Assembly (NCBI GenBank): GCA_016946835.1
Contig: JACVTC010000078.1
Location: 322,501-370,000 of the forward strand
Source: Neocallimastix lanati (nom. inval.)
Taxonomy: Eukaryota > Neocallimastigomycota > Neocallimastigomycetes > Neocallimastigales > Neocallimastigaceae
DNA: 47,500 nucleotides
Direction: 5' to 3'
Shown here: positions 10,220-21,905 of the stretch, piece by piece
Numbering within the stretch: position 1 is the stretch's first letter
Layout of the letters: every line of letters begins with the position of its first letter
Position numbers and translations under genes: made by a program
Notes under the pieces: model-generated
Seen by the model: the letters and a program-made list of their open reading frames with translations, nothing else
Databases searched by the model: none
Told to the model about the DNA's origin: nothing

Positions 10220-10863
10220 TAAATAGCTTTTATTTATATAATATATATACATTTATTTAAAATTTTAAAATTAATTATTATTAGTTTTAATTAGAGTTAG
10301 CAATCATTTTATAATTTTTGAATTAAATATTTATTGTAAATTTATTGAACTTTTTTTTATTTTATAATTAACTATAAATAAATAAATATATAAAAATTAA
10401 ATTAATAAAAATAATATAAAATAAAATAATTTATGAATTTATTAAAGTTCTTATATATTGGTGTTTAATAAAAATCTAATATTATTTTGATTAATAAATA
10501 AATTTTTCTTTTATTTAGCTTAAGTAATATAACATCAAAAGAATGTATTTTGATATATGTAATAACAAATAGACGTTTGATTATGTATATAAATATATTT
10601 CATTTTTTTTTTTTTTCTCTATAAATTAATATATATTAATTATATTTGATTTACATTTAAAAATATTTACCTATATATATAATACTTTTATGAATTTTAT
10701 TTTTTAAAAAATATTCATTTTAATTCTTTTATATTATTACTTTCATATTACTAATCATTATATGTTATTGATAATATATTTACTTATTATTTTACTTATT
10801 ATTATAATTTTCAATTTTAATGAAAATAAAAAATAATAATAATAATAATAATAATAATAATTT

Positions 10864-10970
10864 AGACACATATATAAGTACACATCTCCCATTTTGACAA
10901 TAACAGATATAGCTGTTAAGTATGATATTTACTAGTATACTAATACAGCGTCGCACCTCCACACGACATT
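10864..10970 (-). mobile_element. Decayed 3' fragment of the tRNA-derived SINE (second spacer)
   Basis: A counterpart of 6169-6275 with independent substitutions. Conserved: CATACTAATACAG, the GCGTCGCACCTCC block and the hairpin region near 10866-10892. Confidence 0.7.
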
Positions 10971-11140
10971 GTTTTTAATAAAATTCTATATTATATCTAT
11001 TTATTATATATATATTTTTAAATTATTATTAATATTATAAATACTATTATTATAAAGTTTATAATAAATTTAAAATCTTTATCATTGTTTTATTTGTAAT
11101 TTTTTATTTTTATTCTTTATAATAATTATAATTATTATTT

Positions 11141-11369
11141 ATTATTAAAAATATTATTTATTATTAAAAATATTATTTATTATTAAAAATATTATTTATT
11201 ATTAAAAATATTATTTATTATTAAAAATATTATTTATTATTAAAAATATTATTTATTATTAAAAATATTATTTATTATTAAAAATATTATTTATTATTAA
11301 AAATATTATTTATTATTAAAAACATTATTTATTATTAAAAATATTATTTATTATTAAAAATTTTATTTA
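11141..11369 (+). repeat. 19-bp minisatellite, 12 copies
   Basis: Tandem ATTATTAAAAATATTATTT with only a few mismatches. The orthologous place in the first spacer has one copy. Confidence 0.92.
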
Positions 11370-11376
11370 TTATTAC

Positions 11377-11422
<46 letters not shown>

Positions 11423-11470
11423 TATTATTATTATTATTTATTATTTATTATTATTATTATTATTATTATT
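11370..11470 (+). repeat. ATT-rich microsatellite
   Basis: Imperfect (ATT)n with ATTT interruptions, next to the 19-bp array. Confidence 0.85.
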
Positions 11471-11515
11471 TAAAAATATATTATTATAAAAAAAATTTAA
11501 AAAAAAAATTTAAAA

Positions 11516-11809
11516 CATAGACTTGCACATATGGGTACCCATCTCCCATATGACCATACAGTTATTAATTAACTGTAAGGTGATGAGTTATTGGCATACT
11601 GTAACAGCTTCGCCGCTCTCAATCGTCGTTACACACTGCCCGGAGATGCATTCCTAACGTTCCTACATATATCTCTATTGACCACGAGCATCAGAACGGA
11701 ATCATTAACTCCTCCCTAGTGGGTGTAATCATTGGCGATTGGAAATTTTACAATCATCAAGGTCTATGCTTCAATTCAAAGCGTAGTATCAGGGTTGGGT
11801 GAAATAATC
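11516..11809 (-). mobile_element. tRNA-derived SINE, 5'-truncated copy
   Basis: Nearly identical to the 3' two thirds of the SINEs at 16014 and 40725. The tRNA-like head and about 70 bp of body are missing, which is the expected pattern for incomplete reverse transcription from a 3' tail. On the sense strand the tail reads as interrupted poly(T). An imperfect target duplication (about 11471-11489 and 11813-11827) flanks it. The first spacer has no insertion at the same point (about 6509-6545). Confidence 0.88.
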
Positions 11810-12170
11810 TTTTAAATATTATTATAATTTTATTATTATTAATGTTCATTTATTTATTCATTATTATAATTATTATTATTAAAAAAAAATTATATGAATA
11901 TATTTTAAAATTTTATATTATTTATGTTATTATTATTTTTTTGAGTTATATATTTTATTTAAATATATTTTGAATTCATGTTTGTTTGAATATCTTTATT
12001 TTTTTTTGATTAATAGATATAATCTAATTTAAAAATTTAATCAAAAATTGAAAAGTATGATATAAATTTAAGCCTATAAAATGTTTTATATATAAAATAT
12101 AGATTTAATTTGATATAATTATAATACTTTTATTTATTTAATTTTTATTCATCAATTCAAAAGTACTATT

Positions 12171-12786
12171 ACAAATAATACTATTACAAAACTCCATATA
12201 CTGTTTTTTTTTTTTTTTTATTTTTTAATAAAAATATTAATGCTAATACTTTCATCAATAATAAAATTTAATTATAATTATAATATTTGTATTAATAAAA
12301 ATGATATGAAAGCATAAATGAAAATATAAAAAAAAAAAAAAAAAAAAAATGAAATGGTAATAAATTTAAAAAGAAATAAAAAAATTTTAAGAATACTTCT
12401 CTAATTAAACTCTAATTAAATAATTATGACTTAAAATTCTTTTTTATATATTTATTTTATTTACATATAATTAATAATAATATAATTAAAAATATATAAA
12501 AAAAATTTATATATTAATGATTCATTAAAAAAAAATTAGAAATATTTATTAACTACAATTTATTAACTATAATTTAAAATTAATAATAATTAATTCTAGA
12601 TATAAAATAATGATAATAGATAGTTATTAATAATTAATAATAAATATTGAATAATGATAATAGATATTAACAATGAACATATAACAGTTTTATGAAATTA
12701 AAAATACAACATATTAATAGAAAAAGTTCTTAAATATAAATATATATATATAATTAGAAAAAAAATATTATTTTGAACTTTTAAAT
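12171..12786. other. 3' flank of unit 2 with two internal deletions
   Basis: Non-coding. It matches 6866-7780 but lacks about 190 bp near 12170-12185 (between TATTACAAA repeats) and 180 bp at 12438 (AATT microhomology). Confidence 0.7.
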
Positions 12787-13524
12787 TTATTGAATTTGAA
12801 TAGTACGATTTTGATGTTCTTGAGGTTTGATCTTTTTAAAGACAACTTCTAATACTCCATTGGCCATTTTGGCTTGAATATTTTCAATATCAACATCTTC
12901 GGGAATAGTTAATGATCTTGAAAATTTTCCATAACTACATTCCTTTATATTATATTGCATTTTATTATTTTCTTCGAATTCAGAGGTTTCTTTAGATTTA
13001 AGATTTTTATAATTTTCTTTATTTCCTTCACTTTCGATTTCAATTTCATTATCTTTTTCTTTTTTATCATTTTTATCTTTATTTCCGGTTTTTTCCTTTG
13101 TTTCGGTTTCAGATTCAATACTTTCAAAATGATGATTGTCATTATCATCATCATTACTATTATAAATTGATTTTCTTTCACCAGAAATAGTTAATATATG
13201 TTCTTCATTTAATTCCATTTTAACTTGATCTTTAGTCATTCCAGGTAAATCAGCATGAATGTAGTAATTATTTTCATCTTCACTAATATTAATTTTCGGT
13301 GAGAATTCAACTATATCAAAAAGCTCATTATTTCTTAATGCTCTTGATAATTGTTTTTCCAAAGTAGTAAGTGAATTCTTACAGTGACCATGACGCTTAT
13401 GAATACGACGAGGATTACAAATGCCAAAATGATGTTTTTTCGTTATTGGATAATTGAAAAAGTTATTTTCAAAATCATCAAATAATGAATTTCTAATTGG
13501 TTTTGTGAATAAATATAAAGACAT
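12787..13524 (-). CDS. Small heat shock protein (Hsp20/Hsp30-type), 245-aa subtype, copy 3
   Basis: An intact member of the 245-aa subtype with the same domains: split alpha-crystallin halves 71-119 and 191-233, charged insertion 120-190, C-terminal IQI at 242-244. Most differences from copies 1 and 2 fall in the insertion (for example EIEIESEG and NLKSKETSEF), with a few in the domain (Met103 for Ile). The stop-proximal DNA resembles the gene at 3146. It has a TATA box and a four-triplet step-type heat shock element upstream, but no divergent partner gene. Stress-induced holdase by family. Confidence 0.94.
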   Translation of the reverse strand: MSLYLFTKPIRNSLFDDFENNFFNYPITKKHHFGICNPRRIHKRHGHCKNSLTTLEKQLSRALRNNELFDIVEFSPKINISEDENNYYIHADLPGMTKDQVKMELNEEHILTISGERKSIYNSNDDDNDNHHFESIESETETKEKTGNKDKNDKKEKDNEIEIESEGNKENYKNLKSKETSEFEENNKMQYNIKECSYGKFSRSLTIPEDVDIENIQAKMANGVLEVVFKKIKPQEHQNRTIQIQ

Positions 13525-13705
13525 TTTTATTATTACTTAATATTTACTATTTTATAATAATGTTTTTTTAAAAAAAAAAAAAAATAATAAAAATAAAGTT
13601 TATTTTACTATTGAATTTATTATAATTGCTTAATTTATTTGTAGTATGTAAAAATATATAAATATTTAAATGTTTATGAAAAAAAAAAATTAGAAAATTT
13701 AAAGG

Positions 13706-13715
13706 TATTTATATA
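13706..13715 (-). promoter_or_regulatory. TATA box for the 245-aa gene, copy 3
   Basis: TATATAAATA on the minus strand in the same place as in units 0 and 1. Confidence 0.5.
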
Positions 13716-13860
13716 GATTTTAAAATGTATTTAAACATACACATATAAACTAAATTTTAAATATTGAAAAATTATTTAATTTAATAATGTGGAATAATTA
13801 TTAATAATTTTTATTAATTATTAATGTTGAATATTTTAAATAAAAAAAAAAAAAAATGTA

Positions 13861-13903
13861 GATCAATGTAGAAAAATGTAGAAAAATGTAGAAATTTAAA
13901 GAA
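13861..13903 (-). promoter_or_regulatory. Putative step-type heat shock element (4 GAA at 10-bp spacing)
   Basis: GAA at 13871, 13881, 13891 and 13901, with GAT at 13861, same design as 2786-2828. Confidence 0.6.
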
Positions 13904-14100
13904 ATTGTTATTTTTATATAGAAATTTCAAAATAGAAAAAATTAAATAAAATAATATAGTAATTTCTATATAATACTATTAAACTTCATATTCATATATT
14001 ATTACTATTAAAATTTTTTCATATATATTTTTTTTTATTTTTTAAATTTAATAATATTTTTATTAATTATTAATAATATTAGAAATTTTATTTATAATTT

Positions 14101-15996
14101 TCACGATTTATCATTATCATTAATATTTATTTATACTTAATAATTAAACTTGTATATTTATAAATATATCTTTTTTGTTATTATGAGGATTTTTATTCTT
14201 ATATTTTTTAAAATTTTTTTTATCGTATACCTATAAATGTTAACATTAATTACAATTTTTGTATTCAATAATTATGGGTTAGTAATTATAGTAATTTATT
14301 ATAATTATTAATAATAAAATTTTTAATGGCATCATAAATATTAATTTTTTATTATTAATAATAGAAATAATAATTGTAGTTGTTATGATTATTGTTGATA
14401 TTTTGTTGTTGTTATTTAATTTATTATGAATTACATAATATAATTCTATTCTATTAACTATACCTCCATTATCATATTATTATTCATTACACCTTATTAA
14501 ATTTTATATATTTTATTCTTTAATAATATTAATAATATGTATATGTAATTTTACGGTTAATATTTTCTTAAATTATCATAAAATAGAATATATTTTAAAA
14601 TAATTACTAAATTTATATAAATATTTTTTCATTTAAAAAGAAGAGTTATATTAAATCATGAAATTTCATAAAATATATACAATAATTATCGTATTTATTA
14701 AAATCTTTTCCAAAATTTATAAATGCATGTAATTAATAATAAAAAATAAAAAAATAATTTTAAAGTTGTCATTTATATATATATATTTTTTATTATTTAC
14801 TCAAGTACCTATATGAACAATATAAAATTTATTTTCAATAGTCTATCATAATTTAGGTTAGATTATTAAAGTAAAACTAACCCTTATATATAAATGGTAT
14901 AGTGTATTTCACAATGTGGCTTATAATATTTTTAAAATAAAGCCATACATTTTAATGATATATATAAATAATTATTTCAAAAGAAATAATATATTCTATT
15001 AAAATATAATTATAAAAAATTATTTTTACAAATGAATAAAAAAAAGAATATTTATTATTTAAGTATTATTTATTTAATTATTAAAAAACCCAGCTACATA
15101 CAAAAATACACCATATTGCAAAATGTACTAGATTCTAAAATTAAAAAATATTTACTAATATTATATAAGCAGGATTTATAAAAACGAAAGACCAAAATGG
15201 AATTTTTAATAAAATAAAATATAAAAATTAGCAAATGTTTAAAATATCGATGAAACTATTAAATGTTTAGAATATTTAATACTTTTTAAAAAATATAAAG
15301 TAAGAAATATAATACAAAATAAATATTTTAAAATACATAATATCATATATTATTAGATTTATTATTGAAGTGCTTTTTTTTTTTTTTTTTTTTTTTTTTC
15401 TAAAAAAAAAAGATAAACTATATAAATTGTACAAATTATGATGTTAACCTTTTTTTTATTTAAAACTTAAAAATAATTCGTTATTATAATTTAAATATAT
15501 TAGTTATTAAAAAATATTATATTTATATAAAAAGAAATATTAACTACTTTTGGATAAATATTAATATTTATCTATTAATATTTTTAGAGTACATTTTTAT
15601 TATAATTTATATATACATTAATATATGGTATATAGATAATTGATTAATGAATATCAATTTTTTTTTATTAATAATTAAAAAAAATATGAAAGTAACAAGA
15701 GAAGAAAGAAAAACTCATGGTCCATTTACTATATCAAATTTTTATAATAAATTTTTTTTTTCTTTTTTTTTTTTGTTTTATTATTATTTTTTTTTCTCTA
15801 TATATTTTTTTATTATCATATAAAAAAAATTTATAGGTTTATATCATTTAATTATTTAGTATGTCACTTAACTAGTCATTAAACAGGTTTATTATTTTTA
15901 ATCAAGTTTTGAAGTGTTTTGAATTGATATATAAAATTTTAATTATTTTATATTTTCATAAAATATTAATAAAAAAAAAAAAAAAAAAAAAGTCAA
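14101..15996. other. AT-rich non-coding DNA
   Basis: No gene seen. Contains a small imperfect hairpin near 14916-14953 (GTGGCTT against AAGCCATAC), a T-run at about 15371-15399 and A-rich sequence before the SINE. Confidence 0.6.
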
Positions 15997-16013
15997 TTTT
16001 ATAATATATTGTT
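15997..16013 (+). repeat. SINE target site duplication, left copy
   Basis: TTTTATAATATATTGTT, repeated at 16469-16485 after the poly(T) tail. Confidence 0.88.
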
Positions 16014-16088
16014 GCCATGTTGGTCCAGTCGGTTAGGACGATACAGGTCACTGTAGAGGGCGGGGTTCGAATCCTCGGCATGGCACCA
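16014..16088 (+). other. tRNA-like head of the SINE with pol III A and B boxes
   Basis: The acceptor stem GCCATGT/GCATGGC pairs over 7 bp, followed by discriminator A and CCA at 16086-16088. The D arm is GTCC/GGAC. The T arm is CGGGG/CCTCG with loop TTCGAAT. The A box is TGGTCCAGTCGG (16021-16032) and the B box GGTTCGAATCC (16064-16074). The anticodon arm is degenerate (TACAG-GTCA-CTGTA, 4-nt loop), so this is not a functional tRNA and the parent isotype is unclear. Confidence 0.85.
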
Positions 16089-16454
16089 AATAATCGGATG
16101 AGGTTTCTATCCTGGGATATCATGAGACCACACGTGATGTCCATAAGTTTTCCCTCAGATGATTATTTCACCCAACCCTGATACTACGCTTTGAATTGAA
16201 GCATAGACCTTGATGATTGTAAAATTTCCAATCGCCAATGATTACACCCACTAGGGAGGAGTTAATGGTTCCGTTCTGATGCTCGTGGTCATTAGAGATA
16301 TATGTAGGAACGTTAGGAATGCATCTCCGGGCAGTGTGTAACGACGATTGAGAGCGGCGAAGCTGATACAGTATGCCAATAACTCATCACCTTACAGTTA
16401 ATTAATAACTGTATGGCCATATGGGAGATGGGTACCCATATGTGCAAGTCTATG
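16014..16454 (+). mobile_element. tRNA-derived SINE, full-length copy
   Basis: A 441-bp element. The 75-nt head is tRNA-like and ends with an encoded CCA. The body of about 365 bp has no ORF and includes a hairpin at about 16113-16142 (GGATATCATG against CGTGATGTCC, with G-U pairs). The 3' end has two perfect hairpins, ACAGTTA/TAACTGT (about 16396-16414) and CATATGGG/CCCATATG (about 16418-16442). It is followed by poly(T) (16455-16472) and flanked by a 17-bp target duplication. Nearly identical copies lie at 40725-41166 and, truncated, at 11516-11809, so the family was active recently. Transcription by RNA polymerase III is inferred from the internal boxes. Confidence 0.93.
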
Positions 16455-16468
16455 TTTTTTTTTTTTTT

Positions 16469-16485
16469 TTTTATAATATATTGTT
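16469..16485 (+). repeat. SINE target site duplication, right copy
   Basis: Exact repeat of 15997-16013. Confidence 0.88.
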
Positions 16486-16486
16486 G

Positions 16487-19099
16487 ATTATTATTATTAT
16501 TTTTCTTTTTATAGTAATAATTTAAATATAAATTAATTAATTGTTACAAATTATATTAATTATGGTTTTAAAAGTTTTTTTAATTTAATATAATTATTGC
16601 TATTTAAAAATAAAATTAATTAATATATATATTTTTGTACTTTATTTTTTCTTTTAAATTCCTTGTTAAAAACAAAAAACAAAAAGCAAAAAAAACAAAA
16701 ACAAAATAAATATAAAAAATGGAAGTTTGTGAAAAGGAATGTTTCTATAAATTTTAGTATTTTTTGCATATAAAATTTTTCTATTTTGGAATTAGGAAGT
16801 TTTTCATTTTTGGAAATTCAATTTTATAAATTTAAATGACTAATTTTAAATTTGAAACATTTATTTTAAATTTTATTTTTCAGTTTTATTTTTTTTATTT
16901 TATTTTTATTTATTTATTTATTTATTTATTTATTTTTTTTTAATATTGTTTTTTAAAAAATTTATCATTATAATATTTTAATATAATATATTTAATTCAA
17001 AATAATAAAAGATTATTAGGTAATTTTTGTTTTTATTAACTATTTAGCTTTGAAATAATAATTATATTGATAAGAATAATATATTCTATTTTTTTTTTTT
17101 AATATATTTTTAAAAAGAATAATATACTATTTACTATTTATTATTTTTTTTATTTACTATATAATAATATTGTTGATATTTGATATTAATAATATTGATT
17201 CATTTCAACTTTTAATATTAATTAATTTTAATCTAATTCCGAACTCTTTATTAAATATATGATAAAAAATATAATTTTTCATTAATTTTTGTTGTTACAA
17301 GCAAATAATAAATATTAGAATTGATATAAAATAAAGATTATTATAACTAATAATATTTATTAAATATATGATAAAAAAACATAATTTTTCATTAATTTTT
17401 GTTGTTAAAAGCAAATAATAAATATAAAAATTCTGTTAGCTTATTATAATTTATATTTATTAAATAGAAAAATTTATATTAGATATTATCAAATAATAAT
17501 AAAAAGTAATATTAATTAAATTTGTGAAATTAATAAACAAACAAAATAAATAAATAAATAATATTAATTTAATACTTCATTAATTATTCTTTTTTATATT
17601 AATTTTCTTATAATAATCTATCCTTATGTATAAAACATTATTTATATGAGGAACAAAATTTTTGTAAAAAAAAGTTAAAAAAAAAAATAATAAATAAAAT
17701 TTAATAAAATTTTATGGTGGTTTTTAAATTTTATTATAAAAATATATGTATTTTAATTTTTTTTTTTTTTTTTTTTACTTTTATATATGTTTTAGGAAAT
17801 TGTAATATTGCTAATATTTGTATATTGATGTTTATAATTACAAGTAGACTTTTTGAATAAATTTTTTATTATTGTTAAAAAAGAAAATTCTAAAAATTAT
17901 ATTAATTGTATATAATAAAAAAAAAAAAGCTAAAATTATAATAATTAACTAAATGAAAAATAATAGTTCTATTGTTTGAAGCAATATTAATATTGTACTT
18001 TTAAAAAATCACCAATTTAAATTATTTTATAACATTATTATTTTAATTAATGATAATAATTTTAATAAATAATGAATTAATTATACGGAAAATTTTAAGA
18101 TTGTTTATCCTGATACAAATATATAATATTCAAATAAAATTATTGTTGACTAATAAATAGGTTTTAATTTTAAAAAGCTTAATATATAAAAAATATATAA
18201 TGAATCTAACTTTATATTGTTTTTAGTAAAACAGCATGACAAATAAAATAAATATTAAAAACATTGATTACTATATTTAAGGTTATTGATTTGCAAATGA
18301 TTTTACCGCTTTTAATGATGATATATCTTTTTCATTACAGAGTTATATTCAAAGATAAAATATTAATGTATTCATAATTTGTATCTAAAAGTTTCAATAT
18401 ATTCATAATTTGTATCTAGAAGTTTCAATACGTAATATGTGTAGCTTTTATTAATTATTTATTATAAAACAATATTATGATACTATGCTATTTAGACTTT
18501 TTTTTTAATAATATTATTAGGGAAAATATTATATAAAATTATAATATAATTATTAATTGAATGATAGAAGTAATTAGAGTACTAATTTAATGAAATTGAA
18601 TGTGATCAATTACCTTTATATATCTTTTTCATTTAGAAGAATAATATTTAAAATATAAAAATATAAGAAATTATTTATTACATGTATTATGTAGTTATTA
18701 TTTATGTTCTATCCACATAAATCTAATGATATCATCTGAACATTTTATTTTTTTGTGCCACAATAAAATATTATGATTATATAAAATATATAAAGTTATA
18801 AACAAGAATTATTATTAGTATACTGATATATTAAACTTTTTTTCTAATAACTAACGTATAAATGAGAAAGAGAAAGGAAAAATAGTTTATATATTTTATT
18901 GTTTTTTATTGTTATTTATTATTTTTTTTTTTATAACCTTTTTTCGCAATAATAATATCTATTTTGAGAATATTTATTATGTTTATTGATTTTTAATGAT
19001 TAGCGTTTTTAATTTTTTTTTTATTCTGTATAATTATATATTCGAAATAATATTATTATTTTAAATTAATTATTGATTTCTAGTGATTTGCATTTTTTT

Positions 19100-19142
<43 letters not shown>

Positions 19143-19257
19143 CTATATTATTTATATATTAAATTAAAGAAAAGAAAAGAAAAAAAATATTAAAAAAAAT
19201 TAAAAATATTATAATTTTTTAAATTATTAATTACTTATACAGACCGTATCAATATTT
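16487..19257. other. AT-rich non-coding DNA
   Basis: No gene seen. Holds the direct repeat at 17247-17428 and a 37-T run at 19102-19138. Confidence 0.6.
17247..17428 (+). repeat. Direct repeat of about 72 bp, two copies
   Basis: 17247-17318 and 17356-17428 share TTTATTAAATATATGATAAA and CATTAATTTTTGTTGTTA with few differences, about 109 bp apart. Confidence 0.8.
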
Positions 19258-19750
19258 TATAATATTATATATAAACTCTCCTTTCATATTATAAATAGAG
19301 TTAATTTATAAAATATTGTTAAAATTATTATTATTATTATTTTTTTTTGATTTTCTAACGGTTTCAAAAAAAAAAGATTAAAACATACATTTGAAAGAAA
19401 ATTATTATAATCGAAAAACCGTTTTTATATTATATGAATAATTAATAAATTATAAATATTAATAAAATATATAATTATTTAATTATTTTGTAGTAATATT
19501 ATATATAAACTCTCCTTCCATATTATAAATAAATAATGTTAATTTATAAAATATTATTATTATTATTATTATTATTGTTATTATTATTTATTTATTTTTT
19601 TTTTTTTTTTTTTTGATTTTCTAACGGTTTAAAATAAAAACGTATATTAGAAAGAAATTCATTTTAATAATGGAAAAACAGTTTTTATATGATATGAATG
19701 ATTTATAAATTTTAAATATTAATAACAAAATATATAATTATTTTGCAATT
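19258..19750 (+). repeat. Tandem duplication of about 240 bp
   Basis: The halves start near 19258 and 19492. Both contain ATATATAAACTCTCCTT, GATTTTCTAACGGTTT, and then a motif with AAAAACNGTTTTTATAT. Confidence 0.8.
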
Positions 19751-19769
19751 TTAAATTTTCATCAAAGTA

Positions 19770-19802
<33 letters not shown>

Positions 19803-20459
19803 AATTATTTAATATTAAAATGATAAATATATATATTTTTTATTATTCATGAATTATATATAATTTATTTGCTACAGAAAAATATTATAATATATATATA
19901 TTTAATATAAATAGTAGCATTTATATTACTGAAAATATAAATAAGAGATTTTATTTGTGTTTAAAAAAAATTAGTAACAATTAAACTTTAATTATTATTT
20001 TGATTTAAATAGTAGAAACATGTTTTATTAGGAAAAAAAAAAAAATCAAATTCTGAGATTAATAATATATATATAGTTTCATTAATAACATAAATCATAA
20101 GAAAAAGAGTTTTTATTAGATTTAATAATAGTAATAATAAGGATAAATAAATAATAAATAATAAATAATAAAATAATAAGTAATAAATAGTGAATGATTA
20201 ATAATAAATAAATAATAAATAAATAAATAAAAAATATAATATAATAGTAGGATTAAATGAATTTAAAATAAAAAAATTAATATTTATTATATATATATTT
20301 TTCTTTTTCTTTAAGTTTCATATTTGAAATGAGTCATGTAGGATCTTTTCGAAGTTAGGAAACAATTTGAAAAAGAAAATTTTTTTTTTCATTAATTTTA
20401 TTATTATTATTATTATTTTATTTTATTTTATTTTTTTTTTAAAAGTTATTCATTCTGTT

Positions 20460-20490
<31 letters not shown>

Positions 20491-20562
20491 TTTATAATTT
20501 ATAATTTATTTATAATTTATAGTTTATGTTAAATTTTTTAAAAAGCCATTAGAAGTTTAAAA

Positions 20563-20594
<32 letters not shown>

Positions 20595-20626
20595 AAATAA
20601 ATGAAAAATAAAAAAGGAAATAAAAA

Positions 20627-20664
<38 letters not shown>

Positions 20665-21866
20665 TTTATTATAAATCATATTAATTATATTAATTTAAAA
20701 TAGTATAACTTATTATTTTAGCCTTTAATATATTTGTAATACATTAATTGCTAATAATTATTCATAATTATATAATTATACAAAATATTATTATTATTAT
20801 ACAAAAATAGTTTGATAGTTAAAATTTATTATGAAAAGTATTATTTAATAAATTAATATTATATATTTTTAAATTAGATTTTAATGAAATCCCTGGTATA
20901 TTTTCTTCCTCATCTTCTTCTTAGGGGAGTAATATTATATAAAATTAATTATTAAAAAAAATCATATTTGATAAGAGAAAGTTTTTAATATTTAATATAG
21001 AAATGTGTAACATATTTTTAATAATAAAAAAAAAATTGATATTTAAAGAATATTGAAGGGATAATATTATATTTAAAATTTTAATTGAAAAATTGTTAAC
21101 CAATAGTAATCATAGTTAAGTTTTTTATTTCAGATATATATATTTTTTATTAGTTCGATTATTTTAAGTCATAAAATTTTATATACTAATAAATTATTTT
21201 ATTATTTATGAAGTTTTATTCAATTATTATATCTAAATAAATTTAATATATTTTAAATAAATAGAAGATTTACTATTAAAATTAAATGTAACCAAAGCAT
21301 TTTTCATTTAATTATTATTTCTTTATATTATATATTTAATGTTAAATAAATAAAATTTTAATAAGTTCATTAAAACTTTAATTAATAATAAATATATATT
21401 AAATAACAAAATTTAATTCCAATTAATCATGCAAATTAATATACATTTACATGAATGTATATTAAAAGAAAATCTTAACTATATTAAGGTCAAGAAACTG
21501 AAACATATAAATATTAATTTAACCAAGATATTAATTAACATTTCTTCTATATAAATATATAAACAATATTATTAATAAATAAATAAATAAATAATGTTTT
21601 CAATATTATTTAGTAAATTAACTTTTTTTTTTTTTTTTTTTTTTTTTTTCCTGATATATCTAATAATGAAATCAATGATCAACAATCGTAGCTAAGAAAC
21701 ATTAAAGAACAAATCAACATAAAATTAAAACTTTGAGTATAAATTTCTAAAAAAGATTTGCATTATTATTATTATTTTTTTATATAATTGATTATTGAAA
21801 ATAATTTATTTCTATCGTGTGTTACATTATTTAATAAATAAATGTAGTAACTACTAATAATAATAT

Positions 21867-21905
<39 letters not shown>

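Larger units (their letters stand above)
10220..12170. other. Second copy of the spacer
   Basis: A direct repeat of 5516-6904 with no gene. It is longer because of the 19-bp minisatellite, a longer ATT tract and a SINE insertion. Confidence 0.75.
13525..14100. promoter_or_regulatory. Half of a divergent promoter, partner gene absent
   Basis: Matches 8519-9090 and then loses similarity near 14100. The 255-type gene that follows in unit 1 is missing. Contains TATATAAATA on the minus strand (13706-13715) and the GAA array. Confidence 0.7.

Noticed and set aside
16014-16088. Functional tRNA gene
   Set aside because: The anticodon arm is degenerate with a 4-nt loop, CCA is encoded, and the sequence is the head of a repeated element with target duplications.
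15956-16144. 62-codon minus-strand frame over the SINE head
   Set aside because: It overlaps the tRNA-like head and pol III boxes of a SINE; a mirror frame exists only because of the repeat.
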